Positions 35,401-47,475 of a DNA stretch of 64,000 nucleotides are shown here, piece after piece. The notes beneath the pieces are model-generated. The model worked only from the letters and a program-made list of their open reading frames with translations, searched no databases and was not told where the DNA came from. Location: NCBI RefSeq assembly GCF_029168945.1, contig NC_083602.1, forward strand, positions 72,684,600-72,748,599. The letters run 5' to 3'. The position numbers and the translations under genes are program-made. Positions within the stretch are counted from its first letter, which is position 1, and every line of letters starts with the position of its first letter. Origin of the DNA: Cannabis sativa (taxonomy: Eukaryota > Streptophyta > Magnoliopsida > Rosales > Cannabaceae).

Positions 35401-38075
35401 TGTTATTAAGTTGTAGTTTAATTTCGAATCTTCATTGTTGGTCCAATATGTTTGTTTATCTAATGAGATAAATCCCTAGTGGATTTTCACCATTAGACAT
35501 ACATAATAGTGTTAGATCTCGAAAGATAAATATGGTATATGCGACATCTAGCTGTTCATCAATTGATGACACCTTAGACTAGTATTTTTACAATATGAAA
35601 CAAGAAGATTACATCAATAAGATTACTTTGTCTTTCGCTAATCGAAGCATCGTTGGATTCTTATTTATAAACGAAATTATCCTAATTCCTCTTATAGTTT
35701 ATTCATTTCGAAAAGCTCAATAACATATCATTGGATAAATGGTCTATAAATCATTTCATGTCATTCTATATTTTCTCTTAAGAAATTAAATGACGCATAT
35801 GATTATAATCCCGAAATTCTATTCCCAATTGATATAAATCCTCAATCTTAGAAATCACCTACTTGTATGGGCAAATCTGACTTAGAGTTTAAATTAGTAG
35901 TGGTGGTCAAAGAAAGAATTACTCATTATATTTGGTATAAATTTAAGTCTTTGACTTTAATTTTAGATTCCAAATAGAAATTTTCTTATATTTTTAATTC
36001 CAGAATACAATACAGTTACACTCTCTCAAGTGTTTAATATCCATCTTTTATTAATGGATTCAAACTGTATGGAATATGAGTTAGGTATTCTGTGACCAGG
36101 ATCCACTTGCAGTATTATAAGAACTCTTTGATGTAACTAAACCTATGTCATCAAAAGACACTACCATTTTTTTTTAATCTATGGCATTTGTATCTTGTTC
36201 ATAGTGGATTTGACAAGATCAATCTCTGCAAAGAGTTAATATGCCTTTATCCACTGAAAGTAGTTCATCTCATTCGCAGATGGATGTACATCCAGGGGTG
36301 GATATGAGTTTTCGTTGTATTCTTAAAACGATAACTCTAGATTATACCTTTTAGCAAGAAATTTGAAATGTTTGAAAAATTTCATTAATTTCTAGCAATG
36401 GTTAAAACCATTAAGGTAAGTGGTTAAAGATCTTGCGAACTGATAGGGGTGGAGAAATAGTTAGTAGATATGCAGTTCAAAGAGCATTAAATTGATTTTT
36501 GAATTATATCCAAACTTACCTCCCCAGAAATTTCGAGTTGCATATTGATGATTAGTTACTAGTCGTTGCCTAAATGCTTCTATGGTAATACAATTTCAGA
36601 ATGATGTAATGGTTGGGTACTTAATGTAAATCATTACTAGATTCATGGATGACCTAATCAAAATCTTAAGAAAAGCTAGAACTGTTAACCATGGTTTGTT
36701 AGCTATTCTAAGTGATTAGGGGTGGACCATCCCATTGTCAATAGATAAGAAAGTGTTTGTTAAAACAAATACTACTTTTCTAAGATATTGACTAAGTCTG
36801 AAAACAAGTAGCAAATAAAGGAGATATTTTTCTTGATTCCAAAACTGTTCTATCATCTTATATAACATATGATGATCCCACTGCCTCTGTTGTCTTGTCA
36901 CAACCAAAGAGGTGAATACCATTTAGTTTACTTAGACATAATTCACGGTACCTTGTCGTAGTGGGAGAGTTTCTAGGAACTCACCTTCTTATGACTTGGG
37001 AGACACTAGTGATTAAAATCCATTGTGAGTTTAAAAAAGTAATGGATTGTCAAGATAAGAAACTAAGAAGAAAGCCAAAAGAAGAATGGTTTAATCCAGT
37101 CACATGGAATAACCTAAAGTTTTCTATTACAAGGACATAAAAGGAAATTTTCATTTATAAGTCTATTCAATGGACTTAACAAACTTCCTGTTCCTAGTAT
37201 TATAGGTTTGAGTTTATCTAAACCTATGGCTTGTGGTATACCTGGTAATTACTTACTCTAATGCAAGCAACTTACTTTAGTAAGATGCTGAAGCATTTTC
37301 TTTCTAATGACAATCTATAGAAGCTTCACAACTTCTTAGACATAGATTTTATTTATCTAAGGAAAGGTCTCAACTATTCCAGAAAAGATAAAACCATGAA
37401 AGAATTTCTTAAATCAACAGTGAGAGGTCTTAGATATGCTTTTGTATACCTTAGACCAGACACCTGCTGTTGAGTGGGAGTAATGAGTAGGTATACGATT
37501 AATCTAGAAGAAGAACATTGGAAGACAATCAAGTAAATCTTAAGATTAAGAAGAGGAACTATATGTTAGTCTATAAGAGTGTGTTTAAAACTCTTAGACT
37601 ACACCACATCAGATTTCGAAATTTGCCTTTGTGCTAGAAAATCTTTCTGATAAGATGGTGGTTACTCTGGGGGTGGAATAGTTATTTTGGAGAAGTGTAA
37701 AAACCTATCTGAAGTCTCTAGGTCTACCAGAGAGGGACTGAATGTTAAGGTTGCAGGAAAGGTACTTATTCAGTCTAAGGAAAGTTCTATACATTTTTGG
37801 CACCATTCCAAATTGCCTTAACTACTAGTGTTAATTTCCTGATTAACCAAAAGTAGTTGCCAAAGATATAGAATCCAGTATCCCAAGAGAGTAGACATAT
37901 AGAGAGGAATTTCACATTATCAATGATTTTGTGATTAAAGGAAGAGTAATGGTGGAGAAAAGGTTGTGGTTAATTCAACCTTTCAGATCCTATTACGAGG
38001 AGTTTACTACTACTACACTTGATTTGTATATCAAGGTGTTGAGATTATTTGAAACGCATTTTTTGTTTTATATTA
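35401..38075 (+). pseudogene. Eroded Copia gag-pol remnant of C
   Basis: At 36430-36474 the frame reads ILRTDRGGEIVSRYA, the second-Asp motif of Copia integrase. Near 36735 KKVFV..NTTFL resembles the region after the integrase core. At 37915-38070 GRVMVEKRLW and LDLYIKVLRLFE resemble the RNase H tail. Between these, stops occur in every frame. The total length is about 1.3 kb short of a full gag-pol. Confidence 0.65.
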
Positions 38076-38090
38076 GTGCAAGTGGGAGTT
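38076..38090 (+). other. Polypurine tract of C
   Basis: GTGCAAGTGGGAGTT directly before TGTTGGG, identical to the tract of A2. Confidence 0.85.
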
Positions 38091-39987
38091 TGTTGGGTTT
38101 TATGCCCTAAATAAAACTCATTTCAATATAATCAGATTTACTTATTAATATAGATCAGAAATAACATTTAATGTTGCATGGTTCACATGATTTATTTCAT
38201 GATTATATGTACATAATGTATAAATTCATCTGAAACCCTTTTCACATACTTGATCCTGTTTATTGTGCCGTCAACACATTGGAAAGTAAACATGACTATG
38301 TGAATAAAGATTCCTAAATTTATCAGACATAGGGTTTTACTGATATGATAATCTACAACAGAGTTTACTTGCATTTGGAGAAGTGCTATGTTCTTTCCAG
38401 AGCATTGGTTAAATTAAAGCTCAGGTTGGATGCATGGAGTATGCATCGGAAGGGACCGATATTGAACTTTGACTTAGATTTATTAAACTTACCGTAATAT
38501 CTATTCAAGTCAATATCGCCTAGTTGATCCTAGATCAAATGTTCTTAATCCTGTTATGATTAGGCTCAATCTTGAAAGGCTATTCGTGTTCTTTGATTTG
38601 TTAGTTAAGCCTACTTTTAGGTCAGGGTGATACGTACATTTTGGAAACACGGTAGTGCAATTGAGTGGGAGCGCTAGCATAAACATGGAATCTATAGCTT
38701 CTATCTGGCGAATAGTAAGCAAAGGATGATCTCCTTCGAGCTTGACCAAACGAACATAAATGGTGGAATACTCATTTCACATAAGCTGATATATCATTTA
38801 TACGTGGTCAAGTGTTTTAAGGATAAAATACATTGTAGGGTGTAACGGTAGTTTAATCCCTTTACAGTGTAGTTCATTCATATAGAAGATCATTGATCAC
38901 ATTAGGATTATAACAATGGATAACTAATGATGTGTCTATATGGTGGAACATATAGAGCATTCTATATACTGAGAGTGCAATTCTAAGTTCTATGCGTGGA
39001 TTCAACGAAGAATTAATAAGTTAGTGAATTTTAGTAATAAATTCTTGATCTACTTATTGGAAGCTCGGTTATATAGACCCATGGTCCCCCCACTAGTTGA
39101 GATAATATTGCTTGTAAGACTCATATAATTGGTTTTGATTAATCAATTATAATTCTCAAATTAGACTATGTCTATTTGTGAATTTTTCACTAAGTAAGGG
39201 CGAAATTGTAAAGAAAGAGTTTTAGGGGCATATTTGTTAATTATGATACTTTGTATGGTTCAATTAATAAATATGATAAATGACAATATTATTTAATAAT
39301 TATTCATAGTTATTAAATAGTTAGAATTGGCATTTAAATGGTTGAACTAGAAAATTGGCGTTTTTGAGAAAATCAGATGCAGAAAAGGTAAAACTGCAAA
39401 ATTGCAAAAAGTGAGGCCCAAATCCACTAGTATAGGGCCAGCCACTTTTGTAGGAAATTTAAACTGATATTTTCATTATTTTAATGCCAAATAATTCAAA
39501 CCTAACCCTAGTGGAATGCTATAAATAGATAGTGAAGGCTTCAGGAAAATTACACTTAAATTTTCTATTTTTCCTTCAGAGAAAAACCTGAGCCTTCTCT
39601 CTCCCTATCTTTGGCTGAACCCACTCTCTCTCTCTTCCTCATTGAGATTTCGAAATTCTTAGTGTAAGAGTAGTGCCCACACACAGCAAGTGATACCTCA
39701 ATCATAGTGAGGAAGATCGTGAAGAAAGACTTTCAGCAAGAAGGAGGTTTCAGCATCAAAGATTCAGAGAAAGAGATCCAGGTTCAGATATTAATAATGC
39801 TCTGCTACAGAAAGGAATCAAGGGCTAGATATCTGAACGGAAGGAGTCATTATATTCCGCTGCACCCAATGTAAGGTTTCCTAAATTTTATATGTGTTTA
39901 TTTCATCGTTTTAGAAAGTTCATATTTAGGGTGTTAATCAACATACTTGTGAGTAGATCTAAGATCCTGGTAAAATAATTTCCAACA
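38091..39987 (+). repeat. 3' LTR of C
   Basis: 1897 bp, ends AATTTCCAACA, then the duplicated GAGAT. It differs from the 5' LTR at scattered single bases (for example atcggttaaag versus attggttaaat). Confidence 0.9.
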
Positions 39988-41338
39988 GAGATCTCATTTC
40001 ACATAAGCTGAAATATTATTTATACGGGGTTAAGTATTTTAAGGATTAAATACATTGTAGGGTGTAACGGTAATCTAATCCCTTTACAGTGTTGATCATT
40101 CATATAGAGGATCATTGATCAAATTAGGATTATAACAATGGATAACTAATGATGTGTCTATATGGTGGAACATATAGAGCATTCTATATACTGAGAGTAC
40201 AATTCTAAGTTCTATGCGTGGATTCAACGAAGAATTAATAAGTCAGTGAATTTAGGTTAGTAAATTCTTGATCTGCTTATTGGAAGCTCGGTTATATAGA
40301 CTCATGGTCCCCACACTAGTTGAGATAATATTGCTTGTAAGACTCATATAATTGGTTTTGATTAATCAATTATAATTCTCAAATTAGACTATGTCTATTT
40401 GTGAATTTTTCACTAAGTAAGGGCGAAATTGTAAAGAAAGAGTTTTAGGGGCATATTTGTTAATTATGATACTTTGTATAGTTCAATTAATAAAATGATA
40501 AATGACAATATTATTTAATAATTATTTATAGTTATTAAATAGTTAGAATTGGCATTTAAATGGTTGAATTAGAAAATTGGCGTTTTTGAGAAAATCAGAT
40601 GCAGAAAAGATAAAATTGCAAAATTACAAAAAGTGAGGCCCAAATCCACTTGGCATGGCCGGCCACTTTTGTAGGGTTTTCCCTCTGATATTTTCATTAA
40701 TTTTAATGCCAAATAATTCAAACCTAACCTTAGTGGAATGCTATAAATAGATAGTGAAGGCTTTAGAAAAAATTACACACTTTCTTCTGACTTTTCATTC
40801 AAAAAACTGAGCCTCTCTCTCTCCCTATCTTTAGCCGCCACCTTGCTCTCTTCCTTCCCTCTTCAATTTCGAAATTCTTAGTGTTAGAGTAGTGCCCAGA
40901 CACAGCAAGTGATACCTCAATCATAGTGAGGAAGATCGTGAAGAAGGACTTTCAGCAAGAAGGAGTTTCAGCACTAAAGAATCAGAGAAAGAGATCCAGG
41001 TTCAGATATTGATAATGCTCTGCTACAGAAAGGAATCAAGGGCTAGATCTGAACAGAAGGAGTCATTATATTCCGCTGCACCCAATGTAAGGTTTACTAA
41101 ACTTTATATGTGTTTATTTCATCGTTTTAGAAAGTTCATATTTAGGGTGTTAATCAACATACATGTGAGTAGATCTAAGATCCTGGTAAAATAATTTCCA
41201 ACAAATATAAGTTGTACTGTTCTTAGCAAAGCTTTGTTATAAGAATTTCTCAAACTCTTTACAAATAGAATGAGTTAGGGGTGTACGTTGGTTTGGTCGC
41301 TTAATACTATATTTTATTCAATCTAAAGTAAAGATTGA

Positions 41339-41648
41339 TACTAAAAAAAACTGCTACTTTTAGTGGCAACCTTTTAGTCACAATATAAATTTTTTGTGTC
41401 ACAACAAAAAGTTACTTGTGACTAAAACATAGTATTTAGTTACAAGTTGTCACTAATTCAGTTTTAGTCACAACAAAAATTGTGACTAAAACTACATTTA
41501 GTCACAAAAAATTGTAATTTTTGTGACTAATACTTTTAGCCAGGAACCTTTTAGTCACAACACTATAATGATAATTTATAATTAGCCACAAATTTTTTAT
41601 CTTTAGTCACAAATTTTATTGTGACTAAGAGTAAAAATTTTTGTAGTG
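41339..41648. mobile_element. CACTA-type MITE
   Basis: About 310 bp. The right end read inward is CACTACAAAAATTTTTACTC; the left end is TACTAAAAAAAACTGCTACT, with the first base changed from C. 'ttagtcacaa' and its reverse 'ttgtgactaa' recur throughout, so the whole element can fold. The 3-bp flanks are TGA and CGA. The subterminal repeats are typical of CACTA elements. Confidence 0.65.
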
Positions 41649-41739
41649 CGAGTTACAAAAATTGAAGTGTAATCCATCCAATTAAGAACAAAAAAAATTA
41701 GTAACCCGCCTAATCAATTGTTCGGTTTGGTCGGGTAAA

Positions 41740-42127
41740 GGCTATTTAACAATTTTTCCCCTCGAACTTTGACATGTACTAAATCATGCCCCCTGAACTT
41801 TTTTGGCCGTTAAAAATTCCCCTTGAACTATTGAGATTGTTAAATTTATGGACTTTTGTCTAATTTCATTCAATTTTACTGTTTCAGGTACTAAATCATG
41901 CTCCCCAGACTTTGATATCTACCAAATCATGCCCCTCAAACTTTTATATGTATTAAATCATGCCCCCTGAACTTTCATCCATATTAGAATTTTTTTACTA
42001 AAATTAGATAAAAATCTTTAAATTTAACAATGTTAATAGTTCAGGGGGAATTTTTAACAGCCAAAAAAGTTCAGGGGGCATGATTTAGTACATGTCAAAG
42101 TTCGGGGGGAAAAATTGCTAATTAGCC
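41740..42127. mobile_element. MULE-type MITE with ~110-bp inverted repeats
   Basis: The left arm begins GGCTATTTAACAATTTTTCC and the right arm read inward begins GGCTAATTAGCAATTTTTCC. The arms stay nearly identical for about 110 bp. The flanks GTCGGGTAAA and GTCGGATACA match at 8 of 10 bases, compatible with a 9-10 bp duplication. The interior repeats the phrase 'aaatcatgccccctgaac' in both orientations. Non-coding. Confidence 0.8.
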
Positions 42128-42743
42128 GTCGGATACATTCACTCAAACTGAACAAATATTTTTTTTTTTCACATTTAATTGTTATATTTTAGTTAATTGT
42201 GATAATGAGACTAATATGTATAAATGTATATTGAATTCAAAGTTCAAATCAACAACTATGAAAGAAACATAGTAGTTTGAACTTTATATTTTTTTAAACA
42301 TGTATATAAATTATATTATATATAAATATATGTAGTAAAAATATATAAATTTAATTAGGTTGATCGAGTTAGTTCGGGTTAATTAGGCAGTATATTTTCG
42401 TTTGATTTTTCTCTTTGTATTTTTTATCAAGTTATCTCACTTTGCTTTAGGCAAGTTATTCAGGTTGGGCAGTTTACAAAAATTTATATACACCCCTAGA
42501 ATGAGGGGCTATTTATATGAGCTATATTGGCCCTATGATACAAGTATCCTATGGTACGAGGCTATTTATAGTAGTACATTGGTATGTATCATGTGACAAG
42601 AGATGCAAATAGTAGTGGTCTTGAGGTAGTAGCAATACAGTGTCAACTTATATTGATGTGTGAGGGTAGTACCTCCACTTTTTGTACCACTTATTCCCCT
42701 TTGTATTGCCATTATGGAGCTATAGGAGTTTGTAGGTTAGGTG

Positions 42744-45288
42744 TGCTGGAATTTATTTTACAAGTATCTTAATTTACTAACATGTATGCTTAATTATCAC
42801 ATAAATAATCTAACATCTAAAAATATGAAAGTATTAAAACGACAAATCACTACTAAAAAAGTAGATTTCCCGATAATTTTAAATAATCAAGTAATGTGTT
42901 ATTGCCATGCTCTATAATCGTCACCTATTTGACTATCGTAAAACTGGATAGAAATGCAATGGTTGAAAGAAGTTGGCAAAAAAAATTCTCGACAATTCAA
43001 AATCGTCGGCAATAGTGTTATTTCTGACGATTTCAAACCATCAGCTACACAAAAAAAATTAAAAAAAAATATTCAAATCTAATTAGATAATCTTAGATCT
43101 ACAACAATAATAATCTCAGTAATCTCAACCCAAAAATAACAATCTCAATAATCTAAATTATGATCCAAAATTAAATCAAATAATCTCCACAACGTCCAGA
43201 TCTACTCCATATGCTTCAGCTTTGGCAATCTCCTAACAATGGAGGAACAATGACGAAAAAGAGAGAGAAAGTCAAGGTTGACGTTTTCTGGAGTGGTGAA
43301 CATTATGTGGAGGTCCATTGGGACCTAGGATGGCTGGAACAAGGTCGGGTGGTCTGGCCATGATGGTGTGATAGCGAAAGACAAAAATGGACAAAGACAC
43401 GTAGAGAGAGGTGAGTTGCCAGACTAGATAGAGAAAGGGAAGGGCTGCCGAACTTGGCAGAGAGAGGGGGGACTGTCCGACTAGGCAAAGAGAGGGATGG
43501 GCCACCAAACTTTGTATCATGGGCATAGATATGTTTTTTTTAGAGGCGGGTGTGTAGGAGTACGATTTTGAAGTTTATACTTTATAATATATAGTAAGTT
43601 GGACATGTTAGAAAATGAAAAAAGGTAATCAATACATATATGTCAAGAATTCCAGGCGGTTTGAAATTGCCAGGAATTCTATGTTTAAAAATACCATATT
43701 TCAATTTAGTAATTATTTTAAATCATTAGAATACTAAATGACAGTTTAAAACTACCAAAAATAGTCAACTATAGCCGACAGTTTTAAACACTCATGACTT
43801 ACTTTTATTAGCGACAGTCCTCGAAAAAAATTGATTTGAGGACCGACAGGAATAATAGTTTTTGTAGTAGTAAATAACATATAAAAAATTAAGAATCCTT
43901 ACATTGATGAATGCAGAAATAAATGACTCTTTCCATTCAATTACTTCAACATTTGGTTCCCTTTCTATAGCAGGGTATTGCCAAGTATGAACTTGGATCG
44001 CTTTCTCGAATTGACAAATACCTTTCTACATAGTCTTCCATAATAATTTGAGTACCACCTTGAATAAAGTGGGCTGATACTCAATCACTAATAAGACTGA
44101 AACTACTGAGAGAGAGAGAGAGAGATACATTTTGGAAAATTCTAGAGAGAGATGAAACTTTTTAGATCCATTTAGGAATAGGGCTTTTGTACCTCACAAA
44201 ATCACTTTCCTCACCTTCAAGTCAAAGTTTTATCATAATTTATTTAGGAACTCTCTAGGATAGGATTTAGATTAGATGGGCTTTAGAAAAAGATAATGGA
44301 CCCTTAAATCAAAGGCCAGGCTAAAATACACTTAAGGCCCAATACTTTTAATCTTTGCTATTTTATTTCATATAATGAAAGATTCTTATCTTTTTCTAGA
44401 TATACCATTTATCTAATCTATTTATTTGAATATTAATTTTACCTGTTTAATAATTATTAAATAAAATTATAATTTAAATATATTTATTAATTAGACCCAT
44501 AAATTGTCTTAATTAACAAATAAATCACTACTTCTCTTTTTTTTTTTCTCAAATTAGTCCAATCTTAGTGAAATTTCTTAAATAAGACATCGTCTATTTT
44601 AGAATTCTAATTGACTTATTAAATTAATTAATTGAGTACAATGTAGTATTATCTCAGATAATGTGAGGACCATGTGCCTAGAAAATCAAGTTCCCAATAA
44701 GTAGATCTAAAATTTACTAAGTAAATTTCTTGACATATTAATTCCTCTTGACTCTACTATAGATTCAGAATTGTACTCTTGATCACATAGAATACTCTCT
44801 ACACCAAATACAGATACGCTATAATTATTCATTATTTCAATTTAAATAATCAATGATCATCTATAGACGGTTTATATCGAGTAGGGACAAATTTATCATT
44901 TTACCCTTCAATGTATTTTATCCTTATAATACTTAGCTCCTTGTAAATGATATTTTAGTAGATTATAATTACTAAAATAAGTACTCCACCATTTAACTCA
45001 TTTAGCCAAGCTCTAAGGAAACTTTCATTTATAAAATACTTACATATTTATAGAAGTTATAGATTACATATCTATGATTAACGCTCTCACTCAATTTTAC
45101 TACCGAGCTCCCAAAATATAAGTATGGACTAGTCCTACATGTAAGCAAGCAACGAACAAATCTATGAACCTATATAGTAAAATTAAGCTAAAGTTTAACT
45201 ATCTTAGGATTGAGATCAATTAAGTGATATTGACTTTGAAAAGATATAACGAAAAGTTTATAATATCTTTTCCATTGTAAATATCGGT
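42744..45288 (-). repeat. Diverged LTR of the 1.9 kb family, split by CACTA and Tat elements
   Basis: Starts TGCTGGAATTTATTTTAC at 42744, is interrupted by the CACTA element at 42848, and resumes near 43873 to 45288 ('atatcggt'). The order of landmarks (primer-side end, CT/GA repeats, TATA region, U3) follows that of the LTRs of B and A2, but with many changes; the TATAAATA box is not intact. About 1.5 kb is present. The missing ~370 bp are expected beyond the Tat element, outside the window. It is the oldest LTR of the family here. Confidence 0.75.
42848..43872. mobile_element. CACTA-type non-autonomous element
   Basis: 1025 bp. The left end is CACTACTAAAAAAG; the right end read inward is TACTACTACAAAAACT (first base changed). 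The 3-bp duplication AAT lies at 42845-42847 and 43873-43875. It interrupts the diverged LTR, whose two sides join correctly. Subterminal repeats with 'gtcggc/gccgac' and 'tttcaaaccatc' occur near both ends. A GC-richer middle (43180-43550) has an 84-codon minus frame that I do not recognise and regard as chance or a captured scrap. No transposase. Confidence 0.75.
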
Positions 45289-45323
45289 TGCTATACTCGA
45301 AATTCGGTTACCATTTCAGTGGA

Positions 45324-45335
45324 GGACACGTGTCC
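45324..45335. promoter_or_regulatory. G-box palindrome in the Tat LTR
   Basis: GGACACGTGTCC, a perfect palindrome around CACGTG, the binding core of plant bZIP and bHLH factors. It lies ~760 bp upstream of the LTR TATA box. A similar palindrome occurs at 57944-57955. Confidence 0.4.
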
Positions 45336-46090
45336 AGATTAAGGGAATATGGATCGATGGAATCACTTTAGATGGAATAACTCATTAATTGCTTAAGTAG
45401 CAGAGTATATTTGCAACTCCCTGACTATAAGGTCTTATGCGATGAAAAGATATACAAACTGTTGTTTAGCGTATTAACGAGAAACCATATGCCATTGAAT
45501 GCATAAAACGAGGCATCAACTCTGTTACATCTGGGAAGACAAAAGCGACGCATATCAACTGTGAAAACACTTAGTGTAAAATGCAAAAATTAAGTACAAC
45601 AGTTAAGTGGACTCGAGATATAATAAGCAAGGTGCCTATCTCGCTAGAGGAAGGCTCATTCCTGTAACTTCCCCCAGTTAACTTCAAACATCTTTTCAGT
45701 GAGATTTACAAGTCAGAAGCTAACGTTTAAATGTCTACCGAGGAACTCTATGTTAATAAGAGCAGCGGTTAGGAAGCATTAAGTCTTCAAACAAAGAGAC
45801 AGCAAGGTGTACATCATCGACCTCGGGAAGATAAAGGAGAAAAGCTTCAGATCGCTATCAAGGCCATCAGAACCAAGTTCCTATCGAGATATCCCAGAAC
45901 GCTACAATTAAAGACGTGTTTAATTGCACGATCATTTTTAACCCTGTAAAAGCAGGAAAATCATAGCTGTGTGATTTTCAAATAATAACTGCAATTATAC
46001 TGCGTGATATGTAATTAAACCCCATGATTTTAGGGAAAAAATGTTGTCAAAATTACAGCCAACTTTGTAATTAATTTCCTACTATGTGAC

Positions 46091-46098
46091 TATAAATA
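46091..46098 (+). promoter_or_regulatory. TATA box in the Tat LTR
   Basis: TATAAATA in GTGACTATAAATAGTGGCAA, about 235 bp before the LTR end. It is the likely start region of the genomic transcript. Confidence 0.6.
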
Positions 46099-46326
46099 GT
46101 GGCAAGTAAGATCAAAAAAGACGACGAAAAAATCATACAGAAAAAAGCCCTGAAAAACTATCAGAAATCTAATAAGATTGACTTGTAGACTATGCAGAAT
46201 TTTAACTGCAAAACCACGTAAAAAATCCCTTGTGTTCATATCTCTTACTTCATTGCTTTCATTTTTTCTGTGTGAAATTATCACTATTAGGCTCAAATTT
46301 TGGTTAACGAAAATTTGCGTTAACAG

Positions 46327-46350
46327 TTTGGTGCTTTCATTGAGAGCCTT
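46327..46350 (+). other. Primer binding site region of the Tat element
   Basis: GTTTGGTGCTTTCATTGAGA directly follows the LTR end. The position and the TTTGGTGC.. type fit plant gypsy primer sites; the matching tRNA was not determined. Confidence 0.6.
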
Positions 46351-46405
46351 TGTGAAAAAGCTCGGAAAAAGCCCTCCTTTCTTTTGAAGAAAAATCATCT
46401 CCTTT

Positions 46406-47094
46406 ATGGCTGAAAACCCAGAAAATGTTGATACACCACATGAGGAAACTCAAAATCAATCTGGGAAAGATCCCATAAGCTCCAGAAGGTCTACCAACCC
46501 ACAGTCCAGATGGACTACCATTCCAGGAGGACTCAACCTGAGGGTGGCCTCAGCACTTGGACAACACATTCCCAGAGGACCCAACCTAACGTTAGTCCTA
46601 GTACGCGAACAACACGCTCGAGGAGAACTCAGCGTGGGAATGGCCAGAAGCCTATAATGAGGGATGAAGAGCCCAATCATGGAGGCACTCAGCCTATGGG
46701 AGAAGATACTTATGAAATGGAAAACTATTGCCTTAGACGCCGTTTAGAAGAGGCACAGCGGCGGAATGCTGAACTAGAGCGTGATGTAGTTGCGACTAGG
46801 GCGGCACAAGGGACTAACACTCAAAATCAACCTGAACCTGGAGTGAGAAGACCACGAGGCAGGCGTCGTGGGTCGCGACCCAGGAGACAGGAAAATGCCC
46901 GGGAAGAACAACCTAGGGAAAATGAGATACCCCCTGAAAATCAGAATGATCAGCCAAAACCCTCTCACGGAAATGAGAATGGGAGGCAACCAGAAACTGA
47001 TGAACGAGACATTCGTCATGAAAATGAGGAGGATCTTGGGACTCATCCTGGAGATCTAAGGTCACCTGTGAGAAATCACCAGTGTTCTTCCTGA
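46406..47094 (+). pseudogene. Tat gag, N-terminal part (frameshifted)
   Basis: Starts MAENPENVDTPHEE at an ATG. The frame ends at 46657, but the overlapping frame from 46510 continues with a coiled, charged stretch (DTYEMENYCLRRRLEEAQRR) and then a very basic region (RRPRGRRRGSRPRR), rich in Glu, Asn and Gln, to a stop at 47094. An indel between about 46510 and 46640 explains the switch. This charged N-terminal region is usual before the gag core in Tat elements. Confidence 0.65.
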
Positions 47095-47475
47095 ACTCAT
47101 AGAGAGAGGGCTCGTACAGACCCTAATGGGGCAAATACAACAAATCACACTCAGGGGGACAGAACGGAGCGTGAAGAAGCAAGTGTGACCTCGGGATGCT
47201 CAAGGACCCACAATCGATCAACTCGAAGAGGAGAAAATAATTGACGAGCTAATGATCGAGAAAACATGGGTACCAGTAAATCCGCGAGTCACTCAAGGAC
47301 AAAGTCCATGAGTAAAATGAGGTTTGTCAGTAATTACTCCCAACCGGATCTGCAAGAGCACTTGAATCGAAAGAAACCTGACCTTCGCCAATAACATGGT
47401 CCAAAGCAAGAGGATCCTATCCAATTGCGAAGAGACGAGTTGGTGCACACGTTCAGGAGATATCAAGTGGGGGAA
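47095..47475 (+). other. Tat gag linker, degenerate
   Basis: Continuation of the gag region without a stable frame. I see no other feature in it. Confidence 0.45.

Larger units (their letters stand above)
29867..39987 (+). mobile_element. Copia LTR element 'C', full length, non-autonomous
   Basis: 10,121 bp plus-strand element with LTRs of exactly equal length (1897 bp: 29867-31763 and 38091-39987). Its perfect 5-bp duplication is GAGAT (29862-29866 and 39988-39992). Primer site at 31766, polypurine tract at 38076-38090. It is the same family as A2, in the opposite orientation, and is inserted into the solo LTR. The interior has no frame above about 70 codons. The close match of its LTRs says the insertion is recent, yet the pol remnant is as eroded as that of A2. 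The parent was therefore already non-coding. Confidence 0.93.
22077..41203 (+). repeat. Solo LTR of the 1.9 kb family, split by two insertions
   Basis: Three pieces, 22077-22571, 29682-29866 and 39993-41203, join to one LTR of about 1891 bp that starts TGTTGGG and ends CCAACA. The duplication AATAT lies at 22072-22076 and 41204-41208. This proves that the pieces belong together and that the original element collapsed to a solo LTR by LTR-LTR recombination. The interruptions are a Copia element with its own duplication TATTC and element C with GAGAT. The LTR is therefore older than both. Confidence 0.92.
41276..42498. mobile_element. hAT-like non-autonomous element containing two nested MITEs
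   Basis: The ends are TAGGGGTGTA on the left and TACACCCCTA on the right. They are flanked by GAATGAGT (41268-41275) and GAATGAGG (42499-42506), an 8-bp duplication with one mismatch. Inverted ends of the form (T/C)AGGGGTG and an 8-bp duplication are typical of hAT elements. Without the two nested insertions it is about 525 bp and AT-rich. The remaining interior is non-coding. Confidence 0.75.
45289..46326 (+). repeat. 5' LTR of the Tat element
   Basis: About 1038 bp, TGCTATAC..GCGTTAACA. The end is fixed by the primer site; the start is inferred from where similarity to the older LTR stops. It contains a perfect 12-bp palindrome GGACACGTGTCC (45324-45335) with a G-box core, and the promoter box TATAAATA at 46091-46098. 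Confidence 0.75.

Noticed and set aside
43272..43526. 84-codon minus frame in the CACTA core
   Set aside because: No family recognised; probably chance in a GC-richer stretch.
46774..47046. 90-codon minus frame under Tat gag
   Set aside because: Antisense shadow of the basic, charged gag region.
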